From assembly GCF_002367995.1 (NCBI RefSeq), contig NZ_AP018207.1:7364199-7428198 (forward strand): a stretch of DNA of 64,000 nucleotides, given 5' to 3'. This DNA comes from Calothrix brevissima NIES-22. Lineage in GTDB: Bacteria > Cyanobacteriota > Cyanobacteriia > Cyanobacteriales > Nostocaceae. Under the pieces are notes generated by a model. The model searched no databases. It worked only from the letters and a program-made list of their open reading frames with translations, and was not told the origin of the DNA. The position numbers were made by a program, and so were the translations under genes. Shown here piece by piece: positions 17,753 to 26,940 of this stretch. Every line of letters begins with the position of its first letter. Position 1 is the stretch's first letter.

Positions 17753-19102
17753 ATGGTCTTAGATTTACTGAAGTTCTTTCAAGCTACCGATCCCAGCCGC
17801 ACATTATTTATTAATAATGAATTGGATGCTAAGTACTACATAGATTTTTCTGGGGTGCGAGGCGGTGATATTATTAACAAGCTGCAACAGAAAATTACCT
17901 TTTTCAAACCAAACGATCCTACCTGTACTTTATTTACTGGGCATATTGGTTGTGGAAAATCGACGGAGTTATTAAGGTTACAAGCGGAACTGGAAAAGCA
18001 AAGCTTTCATGTTGTGTATTTTGAGTCTAGCGAAGACTTAGAAATGACTGATGTTGATATTGCTGATGTATTATTAGCGATCGCGCGCCGTGTTAGTCAA
18101 AGTCTCGATAAAATTACTCTGGCGGAAACCAGCAAATTTAATGAATTGCTGCAAGGTGCTTGGCGAGTCTTAAACTCTGAGGTGACGGGAGTTAAAGCCA
18201 AGTCTCCCTTGGGGGATGTGGGTTACTCGACAGATAAAGAAAAGGTATCTTTATCCTTTGGGATTGGGGAAATTACCACCAAAATCAAAAACGATCCCAC
18301 ATTGCGAGAGAAACTCAATCAATATTTAGGGCCGCAGAAAACCCAATTACTCGAAGCGATTAACCGGGAACTGTTAGAACCTGCGATCGCTAAACTCAAG
18401 CAACAAGGTAAAAAAGGTTTAGTGGTAATTGTCGATAACCTCGACCGCATCGACAACCGCGTCAAATCTTGGGGGCGTCCGCAACAGGAATATCTATTTG
18501 TCGATCAGGGAGAATTTTTAACTAAGTTAAATTGTCACTTAGTTTATACAATGCCCCTATCGCTGAAATTCTCTAATGATTATGGCACCTTAACCCAGCG
18601 ATTCCCCGAAGACCCGAAAGTTTTGCCGATGGTTCCCATACTGTGGCCTGATGGTAGCATCCATGAAAAGGGAATGGAATTAATGCAGCAGATGGTATTA
18701 GCCAGAGCCTTTCCTGACCTAGCACCAGCAGAGCGCTTAAGTAATATTACAGAAATATTTGACGATGGAAGTAGCTTAAACCGCTTATGTCAGATGAGTG
18801 GCGGTCATGTGCGCGACTTGCTGCGACTGCTAAACACCTGGATTATGGAAGAAATGGCGCTTCCCCTATCCCGCGACACCTTAGAACAAGTCATACGTTC
18901 TCGCCGCAACGAAATGACAATGCCAATTTCTGATGATGAGTGGCAATTATTACGCCATGTCAAGCAGAAAAAACGAGTTAGCGACGATCAAGGATATCAA
19001 AAATTAATTCGCAGTCGCTTTGTCTTTGAATATCGCGATCGCGGCGAGTCTTGGTTTGATGTTAACCCAATTTTGACCGAAGCCAAAGAATTAATTTCCT
19101 AA
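17753..19102 (+). CDS. P-loop ATPase, partner of the WD40 STAND gene
   Basis: A 449-residue AAA/STAND-like ATPase. Walker A is GHIGCGKSTE (about residues 62-71) and Walker B is LVVIVDNLDRID (about 222-233), which resembles KAP and nSTAND families. The C-terminal part (from about 340) looks like a winged-helix region (WQLLRHVKQKKRV) ending in FDVNPIL. No membrane segment is present. The start at 17753 is followed directly by MVLDLLKFFQATDPSR, which is conserved-looking. The next gene, 307 bases downstream, is a giant STAND NTPase, and this order suggests that they act together in signalling or defence; that is inference. Confidence 0.75.
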   Translation: MVLDLLKFFQATDPSRTLFINNELDAKYYIDFSGVRGGDIINKLQQKITFFKPNDPTCTLFTGHIGCGKSTELLRLQAELEKQSFHVVYFESSEDLEMTDVDIADVLLAIARRVSQSLDKITLAETSKFNELLQGAWRVLNSEVTGVKAKSPLGDVGYSTDKEKVSLSFGIGEITTKIKNDPTLREKLNQYLGPQKTQLLEAINRELLEPAIAKLKQQGKKGLVVIVDNLDRIDNRVKSWGRPQQEYLFVDQGEFLTKLNCHLVYTMPLSLKFSNDYGTLTQRFPEDPKVLPMVPILWPDGSIHEKGMELMQQMVLARAFPDLAPAERLSNITEIFDDGSSLNRLCQMSGGHVRDLLRLLNTWIMEEMALPLSRDTLEQVIRSRRNEMTMPISDDEWQLLRHVKQKKRVSDDQGYQKLIRSRFVFEYRDRGESWFDVNPILTEAKELIS

Positions 19103-19188
19103 CCCGTAACCATTGCCCACCATATTATAGTTTTGGTAGGCAATGCCCCATGCCCATACGTGTCAATTTAAGGTGAAACCCGCTTTGT

Positions 19189-19312
19189 AGCAAGGTTTTT
19201 GCCCTCACCCCCAACCCCTCTCCCAACGGGAGAGGGGAGCAAGAGATTTAATTCCCCTTCTCCTGGGGGAGAAGGGGTTAGGGGATGAGGGCGAAAGTTT
19301 TTGTACAATGCC
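19189..19312. repeat. palindromic element between the two STAND genes
   Basis: About 124 bases beginning 'gcaaggtttttgccctcac' and ending 'gatgagggcgaaagttttt', with the inner arms CCCCTCTCCC/GGGAGAGGGG and CCCCTTCTCC/GGAGAAGGGG. It folds into nested hairpins, a MITE type common in cyanobacteria. As it lies within a possible operon, it may separate expression of the two genes. Confidence 0.65.
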
Positions 19313-19356
19313 CGCCCTATATAGCTTTTAGCTTAAGTTGACACCAATGCCCAATA

Positions 19357-19414
19357 ACAAATGACAAATGACAAATGACAAATGACAAATGACAAATGAC
19401 AAATGACAAATGAC
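19357..19414 (+). repeat. ACAAATG heptamer array containing the start codon
   Basis: Eight successive ATGs spaced seven bases apart (19361, 19368, ... 19410) form a tandem heptamer. The last one is the start codon of the STAND gene. Each upstream ATG reads M-T-N-D-K and then meets TGA, so the array makes a chain of overlapping five-codon frames before the real gene. Confidence 0.85.
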
Positions 19415-22400
19415 AAACAACGATCGCTCTTTACAACAACTAGCTTGGGCTATACAAGCTTCTGTAGGGCAGTTTAAGCTGATTTTGGCTAAGTGTAATT
19501 ATGTGCAACAGCGCGATCGCTTAATTGCCGAATTACAAAAAATTTCTCCTGTCCAAATTAGCGTTTTAACTCTCAAACCATCCCAAAGGACACTTTACAC
19601 CGCCATTCGGGAGGAATTTGGGGATAATGTCCAGGCTTTAACGATTGTGGGGTTAGATAAATTGCACGACTTACCCCAAATGTTAACGGCGGCGAATCAG
19701 GTGCGGGAAGAATTTCGCAAAAGTTTTCCTTTCCCGATTGTGTTGTGGATTAACAATGAAATTCACCAGCAATTGATGCAAATCGCGCCAGATTTAGAGA
19801 GTTGGACAACTACGAGAAATTTTGCGATCGCTGTTGATGATTTAACTCAGTTTCTCCAAAATACAGCAGCACAATTATTTGCTAATGTTTTAAATATAAA
19901 TTTACAAAATATCACAGAAATTCAATCGGCTTGGCAAGAATTACAAAATCAGGGACAAGATTTAGCACCAGAGTTAAAAGCTAACTGTGATTTTGTTTTG
20001 GGATTGGTTGAATATATTCATAAAAATCTTGATGGCGCGATTAAGTATTACCATCAAAGTTTAGTTTATTGGCAGACTGTTAATAATTATCAAAATCAAG
20101 GAAAGATACTTGCGCAAATTGCCATTTGCTATTACGAAAAAGCGAGAGCAGACCAAAGAAATCGCCCGATAAATCGCCCGCAGGCTAGAAGCCTGGGGCT
20201 AACGGAACAAAGCCTGCCTTCGCAGGCTGGAGATATTGAAGCGGATGATGGGGAAAATCGCCCGCAGGCTAGAAGCCTGGGGCTAACAGCACAAAGCCTG
20301 CCTTCGCAGGCTGGAGATATTGAGGCTGCAAAGGCAGCCTTGGTTGATGTAGCCGCACCCTTTAGGGTGTCGGCGGTTAATCGGGAGACAATTACCAATT
20401 ATCTCCAACAAGCTATAACCGCATTTCAAATTGCCCAACGCCCGGATTTAATTGCCAATTCTCTGGAACAATTCGGGATTATCCTCAGCTATTTAGAAGA
20501 TTGGCAACAACTCAAAACCATAGCCCAACAAGCTTTAACTGTCCATGAAGCGGAGAATAATCCTTTAAGAATATCCCAGGATTATGGTTTTTTGGCAGAA
20601 ACAGAATTAGCACAAAATAACTGGGAAAAAGCACAAGAATTTGCACAAACAGCATTAAAATTTGTCGCCACCACTCATCAGCCCGTACCGCCGGAATTAT
20701 CTCAGTTAAATATCATTGCTCACCGCCAGAAATTATTATTAATTATTGCCGAAGCTCAAGAAAATTTAGCACAACAGCCAGCAGCCATTAATTATCTAGA
20801 ACGAGCTAGAGAATTAAGTATCGCAGACAACGATTCCCAGATTTATTTGACTATTCTTGATAAATTAAAAAGCTTATATTTTCAACAACAGCAATATCTC
20901 AAAGCATTTGATGCCAAACTAGAAGCACGTTCTATTGAGCAGCAATTTGGTTTGCGGGCGTTTATTGGTGCAGGGAGATTGCAAGCGACAAAACAGTTAG
21001 ATACCCAAGTTTTAACAGCAGTACTAGCAGATAATCAAGGTAATATTGCTCCAGAAATTGCCGCATCTGGTCGTCAATTGGATGTAGAACGGTTAATAGA
21101 ACGCATCGGTCGCTCAGATTATAAATTAATCGTCATTCATGGGCAATCGGGTGTGGGTAAAAGTTCCTTAGTTAATGCGGGATTAGTCCCAGCTTTGAAA
21201 CAAAAAGCAATCGGCGTGCAAGATAATTTAGTTGTTTGCACTCGCGTATATACCAATTGGGCGGAAGAGTTGGGGCGGGAGTTGTTGGGGGACAAGGGGG
21301 ACAAGGGGGACAAGGAGGACAAGGGGGAGTTCAGAGGTGACAGTTTGAGTTTAGAACGTGACAATTCTAGTTCAGAACACGATACTCCGAGTTCAGAAGG
21401 CGACAATTCTAGTTTTTTACTCAATACTCCGAGTTCGGAACATGATAATTCGAGTTCAGAAGGTGACAATTCCACCTTTTTACTTGACACTTCGAGTTCC
21501 GAACACGACACTCCGAGTTCGGAACATGATAATTCGAGTTCAGAAGGTGACAATTCCACTTTTTTACTCAACACTCCCAGAGCAAAACCTCAACCCTCCC
21601 ATTCCTCCTTGTCTCCCTTGTCTCCCTTGTCTCCCTTGTCCCCCTCACTTCCCGCTCTTATCACTCAACTGCGGGAAAATGAACAACGCAACCTGCGAAC
21701 TGTGCTAATTTTTGACCAATTTGAAGAATTTTTCTTCGTTTACCCAGAACCAAAACAAAGACGGCAGTTTTTTGAGTTCTTGGGAGAATGTCTGAATATC
21801 CTCTCTGTCAAAGTGATTTTGTCACTGCGGATAGATTACTTACATTATTTACTGGAATGCAATCGCCTTGAGAGTCTGAAGATTATTGGCAATGATATTC
21901 TCAGCAATAATGTGCTTTATGAATTGGGGAATTTTTCGCCGAGTGATACTAAGGCAATTATTCAGCGCTTAACTCAACATACTACCTTTTATTTAGAACC
22001 TGCATTAATTGATCAGCTAGTTCAAGATTTAGCTGGGGAACTGGGAGAAGTGCGCCCAATTGAGTTGCAGGTGGTAGGGGCGCAACTGCAAACTGAGAAT
22101 ATTACAACTTTGGCGAAGTACCAAGAATTAGGGGGTAACGCTAAAGAAGAATTAGTGAAGCGTTACTTAGCTGAAGTGGTTGATGACTGCGGTGCAGAAA
22201 ATCAACAAGCCGCAGAATTGTTACTTTATTTACTCACTGATGAAAAAGGGACTCGTCCCTTGAAGACTCGCGTTGAAATAGAAAGGGATTTACAAGCATT
22301 AGTGGCAGATTTCGCCGCAGATAGCCATAAATTAGATTTAATATTAGAGATTTTTGTTAAATCTGGCTTAGTTGTTTTATTACCAGAAAAACCAGCAGAC

Positions 22401-25400
22401 CGTTATCAACTGGTGCATGATTATTTAGCCGCCTTTATCCGCCAGCAACAGGAACCGAAGTTAAAGCAGGTGATGGCGGAACTGGAAGAGGAAAGAAAAC
22501 AAAGAAAAATTAGCGAAGCCAAACTTAATAAGTTACTTAAACGCGCCTTGATGGGTTCAGTTGCAGCCGGATTGGTATTGGCTGGGTTAGCAGTTACCGC
22601 CTGGGATGCAGCACGTAGGGCACAAGAGCAAAAAAAACAAGCAGATGTGAGTGAAATTAACGCCCTGACAAATTCTAGTGAAGCGTTTTTTGTTTCAGAG
22701 CAAAACTTTGATGCCTTGAGAGAAGGCTTAAAGGCAGCAGGAAACCTCAAAAATGCAGAATTGGCATCCCCAAGCACCCGAATGCAAACAATTGCAACAT
22801 TACGGCAGGCAGTATATTTACAACCAGACGAAAATAAATTCAGAGAACGTAATATCTTAGAAGGGCATAGCGGTTCTGTCAATAGTGTGAGTTTCAGTCC
22901 CGACGGCAAGACCATTGCCACAGCAAGTTCTGACAGCACAGTCAAACTCTGGGACATCTCTGGCAAACTACTCAAAACACTCAACGGGCATAGCAGTAGT
23001 ATCAATAGTGTGAGTTTCAGTCCTGATGGCAAAACCATTGCCAGTGCTAGTGATGACAGAACAGTCAAACTCTGGGATATCTCTGGCAAACTACTCAAAA
23101 CACTCAACGGGCATAGCGATTCTGTCTTAAGTGTGAGTTTCAGTCCCGACGGCAAGACCATTGCCACTGCTAGTGATCACAGCACAGTCAAACTTTGGGA
23201 CATCTCCGGTAAACCACTCAAAACTCTCCAGGTGCACAGCAGTTATGTCTTAAGTGTGAGTTTCAGTCCCAATGGCAAGACCATTGCCATTGGGACTGAT
23301 GACAGGACAGTCAAACTCTGGGACATAAATGGCAAACTACTCAAAACACTCAACGGGCATAGCGGTGATGTCAGGGATGTGAGTTTCAGTCCCGATGGCA
23401 AGACCATTGCCACTGCAAATAATGACAGCACAGTCAAACTCTGGAACATCTCCGGCAAACCACTCAAAACTCTCAAGGGGCATAGCGGTGGTGTCAGGGG
23501 TGTGAGTTTCAGTCTCGACGGCAAGACCATTGCCAGTGCTAGTGATGACGGGACAGTCAAACTCTGGGATATCTGGGGCAAACCACTCAAAACACTCCAG
23601 GGACATAGTGGTGCTGTCAGAGGTGTGAGTTTCAGTCCCGACGGCAAGACCATTGCCAGTGCTAGTGATGACGGGACAGTCCAACTCTGGGACGCAAATA
23701 GCAAACTACTCAAAACTCTTAAGGGGCATAGCGGTTATGCCTTAAGTGTGAGTTTCAGTCCTGATGGCAAGACCATTGCCACTGCAAGTTCTGACACAAC
23801 AGTCAAACTCTGGAATACAAATAGCAAACTACTCAAAACTTTCAAAGGCAATGGTGATATAAGCAATAAGATCAGTTTTAGTCCCGACGGTAAAACCTAT
23901 GTCTCTTTTTCTGGTTTTTATTTAAGTCCAGATGGCAGTTACCTTATGCTTCCAAATAATGACGGCATAGTCAAACTCTGGGACATAAATGGCAAACTAC
24001 TCAGAACCTTCAAAGGGGATAGCAGTTCTGTCTGGAGCGTAATTTTCAGCCCCGACGGCAAGACCATTGGCACTGCTAGTGATGACAGCACAGTCAAACT
24101 CTGGGACATCTCTGGTAAACTACTCACAACCCTCAAGAGTAAGAGTGGCAATATCTTAAGTTTGAGTTTCAGTCCCGACGGCAAGACCATTGCCACTGCC
24201 AGTGATGACACAACAGTGAAACTCTGGGACATCTCCGGCAAACTACTCAAAACCCTCAAGGGGCATAACGCTTGGGTCATAGGTGTAAGTTTTAGTCCCA
24301 ACGGCAACACCATTGCCACTGCAAGTGCTGACAGTACAGTCAAACTCTGGGACACCTTCGGCAAACACCTCAAAACACTCAAGGGACATAGCGGTGCTGT
24401 CTCTAGTGTGAGTTTCAGTCCCGACGGTAAGACTATTGCCACTGCAAGTTTTGACAAAACAGTCAAACTCTGGGACACCTTCGGCAAACAACTCAAAACA
24501 CTCAAGGGGCATAGCGGTGCTGTCTCTAGTGTGAGTTTCAGTCCCGACGGCAAGACTATTGCCACTGCAAGTTATGACAGTACAGTTATTTTATGGGATT
24601 TAGATTTAGATAATTTATTAGCCAGTGGTTGTCAACGCCTGAATAATTACCTAGCTACCCATCCAGATGTATTGAAAGATCTCAAGGTGTGCCAAACTCC
24701 AGCTATTAAACAAGCAGCCGCACCAGCATTAGTTACCCAAGGTGAAGAATTAGCCCGGAAAGAAGATATTAATCTTGCGGTTGCCAAGTTCCGCCAAGCA
24801 TTAGAATGGAATCCCAGCTTAAAATTTGACCCCCAAGCAAAAGCTAAACAATTGGCAGATGCTTCAGCCTTAGTGGAAAAAGGTGAGAGCCTAGTACAAG
24901 CAGGCAATGTTGACGGTGCAGTTGCTAATTTCCAGCAAGCATTACAACTAGACCCCAGTTTAGACTTTAAACCAAAGGCAAAAGCAGCTACTTTATTAGT
25001 TGAGCAAGGAGCAAGCCTTGTGAGAGAAGACAAGTTTAAGGAAGCATTAGCAGCTTATACCAACGCCCAAAAGTTAGATCCAAAAGTCGAAATTTCTGCT
25101 GATGATTGGTATACATTATGCCGCAAAGGTAGTTTGCAAAAACAAGCCGCAGATGTGATGTTTGCCTGTAACCAAGCCGTGAAACTTGCCCCTAAAGAGA
25201 GCTATATTCGTGATAGCCGTGGCTTGGCGCGGGCGTTAACAGGCGACTATCAAGGGGCAATTGCTGATTTTGAAGCCTACATCGCCCAGACTGACGATAA
25301 AGATGTCAAAGCACAACGGCAAAGCTGGGTGAAAGACCTCAAAGCCGGGAAAAATCCTTTTACAGATGATGTGTTGGAAAAATTGCGGGATTCGTGGTTT

Positions 25401-25415
25401 GTAATTCGTAATTAA
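19410..25415 (+). CDS. giant STAND NTPase with WD40 and TPR repeats
   Basis: A 2001-residue protein. Residues 1-160 resemble a degenerate NTPase-like domain (LTIVGLDKLHDLP). TPR-like helices follow to about 510. The STAND NTPase has Walker A GQSGVGKSS (about 577) and Walker B VLIFDQFEEFFF (about 763), with a 120-residue Ser/Glu/Asp-rich insertion between. A membrane-like segment (AAGLVLAGLAVTAW) is near residue 1055. Fourteen WD40 repeats (about 1148-1730) suit two seven-bladed propellers; the ninth is degenerate. TPRs close the protein (about 1765-1990). In this class the propeller senses a ligand and the NTPase oligomerises. No catalytic effector domain was recognised, so the output may pass to the neighbouring ATPase. 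An in-frame repeat pair is inserted near residues 250-325. Confidence 0.85.
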   Translation: MTNNDRSLQQLAWAIQASVGQFKLILAKCNYVQQRDRLIAELQKISPVQISVLTLKPSQRTLYTAIREEFGDNVQALTIVGLDKLHDLPQMLTAANQVREEFRKSFPFPIVLWINNEIHQQLMQIAPDLESWTTTRNFAIAVDDLTQFLQNTAAQLFANVLNINLQNITEIQSAWQELQNQGQDLAPELKANCDFVLGLVEYIHKNLDGAIKYYHQSLVYWQTVNNYQNQGKILAQIAICYYEKARADQRNRPINRPQARSLGLTEQSLPSQAGDIEADDGENRPQARSLGLTAQSLPSQAGDIEAAKAALVDVAAPFRVSAVNRETITNYLQQAITAFQIAQRPDLIANSLEQFGIILSYLEDWQQLKTIAQQALTVHEAENNPLRISQDYGFLAETELAQNNWEKAQEFAQTALKFVATTHQPVPPELSQLNIIAHRQKLLLIIAEAQENLAQQPAAINYLERARELSIADNDSQIYLTILDKLKSLYFQQQQYLKAFDAKLEARSIEQQFGLRAFIGAGRLQATKQLDTQVLTAVLADNQGNIAPEIAASGRQLDVERLIERIGRSDYKLIVIHGQSGVGKSSLVNAGLVPALKQKAIGVQDNLVVCTRVYTNWAEELGRELLGDKGDKGDKEDKGEFRGDSLSLERDNSSSEHDTPSSEGDNSSFLLNTPSSEHDNSSSEGDNSTFLLDTSSSEHDTPSSEHDNSSSEGDNSTFLLNTPRAKPQPSHSSLSPLSPLSPLSPSLPALITQLRENEQRNLRTVLIFDQFEEFFFVYPEPKQRRQFFEFLGECLNILSVKVILSLRIDYLHYLLECNRLESLKIIGNDILSNNVLYELGNFSPSDTKAIIQRLTQHTTFYLEPALIDQLVQDLAGELGEVRPIELQVVGAQLQTENITTLAKYQELGGNAKEELVKRYLAEVVDDCGAENQQAAELLLYLLTDEKGTRPLKTRVEIERDLQALVADFAADSHKLDLILEIFVKSGLVVLLPEKPADRYQLVHDYLAAFIRQQQEPKLKQVMAELEEERKQRKISEAKLNKLLKRALMGSVAAGLVLAGLAVTAWDAARRAQEQKKQADVSEINALTNSSEAFFVSEQNFDALREGLKAAGNLKNAELASPSTRMQTIATLRQAVYLQPDENKFRERNILEGHSGSVNSVSFSPDGKTIATASSDSTVKLWDISGKLLKTLNGHSSSINSVSFSPDGKTIASASDDRTVKLWDISGKLLKTLNGHSDSVLSVSFSPDGKTIATASDHSTVKLWDISGKPLKTLQVHSSYVLSVSFSPNGKTIAIGTDDRTVKLWDINGKLLKTLNGHSGDVRDVSFSPDGKTIATANNDSTVKLWNISGKPLKTLKGHSGGVRGVSFSLDGKTIASASDDGTVKLWDIWGKPLKTLQGHSGAVRGVSFSPDGKTIASASDDGTVQLWDANSKLLKTLKGHSGYALSVSFSPDGKTIATASSDTTVKLWNTNSKLLKTFKGNGDISNKISFSPDGKTYVSFSGFYLSPDGSYLMLPNNDGIVKLWDINGKLLRTFKGDSSSVWSVIFSPDGKTIGTASDDSTVKLWDISGKLLTTLKSKSGNILSLSFSPDGKTIATASDDTTVKLWDISGKLLKTLKGHNAWVIGVSFSPNGNTIATASADSTVKLWDTFGKHLKTLKGHSGAVSSVSFSPDGKTIATASFDKTVKLWDTFGKQLKTLKGHSGAVSSVSFSPDGKTIATASYDSTVILWDLDLDNLLASGCQRLNNYLATHPDVLKDLKVCQTPAIKQAAAPALVTQGEELARKEDINLAVAKFRQALEWNPSLKFDPQAKAKQLADASALVEKGESLVQAGNVDGAVANFQQALQLDPSLDFKPKAKAATLLVEQGASLVREDKFKEALAAYTNAQKLDPKVEISADDWYTLCRKGSLQKQAADVMFACNQAVKLAPKESYIRDSRGLARALTGDYQGAIADFEAYIAQTDDKDVKAQRQSWVKDLKAGKNPFTDDVLEKLRDSWFVIRN
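20166..20385 (+). repeat. palindromic repeat inserted in frame in the STAND gene
   Basis: Two tandem copies of an element with 'gcccgcaggctagaagcctg' and 'agcctgccttcgcaggctgg' palindromes, followed by 'gcaccctttagggtgtcgg'. Parts of the same family lie in the spacer at about 17385-17440. Here it is translated as two near-identical blocks (NRPQARSLGLT, QSLPSQAGDIEA) in a loop between TPR helices, without breaking the frame. Confidence 0.8.
21286..21650 (+). repeat. in-frame insertion with inverted STRR ends
   Basis: The segment starts with 'gggggacaa' 9-mers (21286-21325) and ends with their complement 'ttgtctccc' 9-mers (about 21606-21645). In between, a 35-45 base unit around 'gttcagaacacgatactccga' repeats several times. 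It is translated into Gly-Asp-Lys, then Ser-Ser-Glu-His-Asp, then Ser-Pro-Leu repeats between Walker A and Walker B of the STAND domain. Confidence 0.75.
22850..24590 (+). repeat. 14 tandem WD40-coding repeats (about 123 bp each)
   Basis: Each unit encodes about 41 residues of the form GHSGxVxSVSFSPDGK, then TIATAS-D-x-TVKLWD. The last two units (about 24375-24580) are nearly identical in DNA, a sign of recent duplication or gene conversion, while unit nine has diverged and is longer. Confidence 0.9.
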
Positions 25416-25436
25416 GAAAGTCGTTACATGAAAAAT

Positions 25437-25480
25437 GCGATCGCAATTACAGCCTAATTCAAAAAGTGCGATCGCTTTTT
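25437..25480 (+). terminator. HIP1-based hairpin after the STAND gene
   Basis: GCGATCGC at 25437-25444 and again at 25468-25475, self-complementary octamers that can pair across a 23-base loop, followed by TTTTT. It lies 22 bases after the STAND stop codon, so it probably ends that transcript. Confidence 0.5.
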
Positions 25481-25537
25481 CACCACACCAATTTTAAAAT
25501 GCGATCGCCATGAAAATGAATGCATTTATTGTGTAGC

Positions 25538-25728
25538 AACTTCAGGGTTCCCGGAATCAACTTCAGGGTTCCCGAAATCAGCTTCAGGGTTCTTTGAATT
25601 AACTTCAGGCTTCCCGTTTCCGTGTTTCGCGTAGTCTGAATCAACTTCAGGGTTCCTTGAATCAACTTCAGGCTTCCCATTTCCGTGTTTCGCGTAGTCT
25701 GAATCAACTTCAGGGTTCTTGCAATGAC
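25538..25728. repeat. nested tandem repeat 'cttcagggttcc'
   Basis: About nine units of 21-22 bases (AACTTCAGGGTTCCCGGAATC and variants), of which a longer 75-base block containing 'tttccgtgtttcgcgtagtc' is itself duplicated. The complementary strand is open for 84 codons because the unit length is near a multiple of three. The resulting TLKLIQ-type polypeptide has no start region or other support, so I do not call a gene. Confidence 0.8.
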
Positions 25729-25863
25729 TGTCAAGGGTAATGTTTAGGTGTTTTCCTCAGACATAAAAAAATGTAGAGACTGCGGAACAATCTCTACAAA
25801 TTATAGGGTTGTAGGAGTAAACTTGTTTTACCGAAATGCAAAAAATGCGATCGCTTTAACTAT

Positions 25864-26940
25864 CTAACAAACTTGTCCCCGCAAAGCTTCGGTATCAATG
25901 GGTTTAATCAAGTAAAGTAGCAATAGATTCCAAACAATCGCCGTAATAAACGGTATTTTCCGCATGAATTTGACAAACTTAGGCTGAGAACTGCGCTCAA
26001 TTTCCATCATTTTGAAGTTGTAATCCGAGCAGCGATGCAACCGGGAGAAAAATTTGGGATGTTCTGTATTTAACATCACCGGGAAAGCGCGTCCAGCCGT
26101 TTCATTAGTATTACACACTACTTGACGGTCAAATTCCGTCGCATCCAGCCCCAATGAATGATAAAATCCAGCGCGTTCGTGAACTGTTAAAGTGTGGGTA
26201 GCAAACACCGATAACAAGAAAAAGCGACTCAACAGTCTAGATTTCCAGGTTTTCCACAATTGAGGTTGAGAGCGTAATAAAGCTTTGAAAATATCCCCAT
26301 GACGGTTTTCATCCTGACACCAGCTTTCAAAATAGCGGAATATGGGGTAAAACTGGTTTTCTGGGTGCTGTTGTAAATGACGATAAATAATAATGTAACG
26401 CCAATAGCCGATTTTTTCTGAAAGATATACTGTGTAAATTACCCACTCAATCGGGAAAAATGTATAAGTGCGTCTTTTAGTAATATCAGCCAAATCCAGC
26501 GATAATTTAAAATCGCCCATAGCTTTATTTAAAAATCCTGCATGACGGGCTTCATCACGCGCCATCAAATTAAATATTTCCGACAACAGGGGACTGCGAT
26601 TTTTCAGCTTGCGTGACAGTTCCTTAAACAGCAAAAACCCAGAGAACTCGGAAATACAAGAACGTTCCAAATACTCAATAAAAGACTGACGTGCTTGGGC
26701 TTCAATATGTTCCCAAGACTGCTCAAACGCCTCATCCCGCACAAAATGGTGGCGGTTGTAATCTGCCCGCATTTCTGCTAGCATCGCCTGCAACTCTGTT
26801 TCCTGAGCAGACAAATCTAGGCTAGCCGCAGTTTCAAAATCTGTAGTGTAAAACCGGGGAGTCAGTACCGTTTCTTTGCTTGGTGCTTTAATTCCCGGCT
26901 TTGGTTCTTTAGGGGCAGACTGGGATAAGGTATTTACCAT
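25864..26940 (-). CDS. acsF: Mg-protoporphyrin IX monomethyl ester oxidative cyclase
   Basis: A 358-residue di-iron enzyme that makes the fifth (isocyclic) ring of chlorophyll, converting Mg-protoporphyrin IX monomethyl ester to divinyl protochlorophyllide with oxygen. The di-iron ligand motifs are visible as ARDEARHAGF (about residue 140) and QDENRHGDIF (about 220), with a first Glu in the ERSCISEFSGF region. Length and the whole sequence match cyanobacterial AcsF/ChlA. The hydrophobic C-terminus (IVWNLLLLYLIKPID) may touch the membrane. It is divergent from hemF, another oxygen-dependent tetrapyrrole enzyme. Which paralogue (normal or low-oxygen) it is cannot be told without comparison, though the hemF neighbour favours the aerobic form. 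Confidence 0.95.
   Translation of the reverse strand: MVNTLSQSAPKEPKPGIKAPSKETVLTPRFYTTDFETAASLDLSAQETELQAMLAEMRADYNRHHFVRDEAFEQSWEHIEAQARQSFIEYLERSCISEFSGFLLFKELSRKLKNRSPLLSEIFNLMARDEARHAGFLNKAMGDFKLSLDLADITKRRTYTFFPIEWVIYTVYLSEKIGYWRYIIIYRHLQQHPENQFYPIFRYFESWCQDENRHGDIFKALLRSQPQLWKTWKSRLLSRFFLLSVFATHTLTVHERAGFYHSLGLDATEFDRQVVCNTNETAGRAFPVMLNTEHPKFFSRLHRCSDYNFKMMEIERSSQPKFVKFMRKIPFITAIVWNLLLLYLIKPIDTEALRGQVC

Noticed and set aside
21137-21574. 145-codon minus-strand frame rich in Ser/Glu/Leu
   Set aside because: Antisense image of the coding repeat in the STAND gene.
22421-24565. Long minus-strand frames opposite the WD40 region
   Set aside because: They mirror the regular 123-bp WD40 repeats and give hydrophobic repetitive peptides; shadows of the STAND gene.
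25480-25734. 84-codon minus-strand frame of TLKLIQ repeats
   Set aside because: It is the translation of a tandem DNA repeat with no ribosome site; reported as repeat instead.
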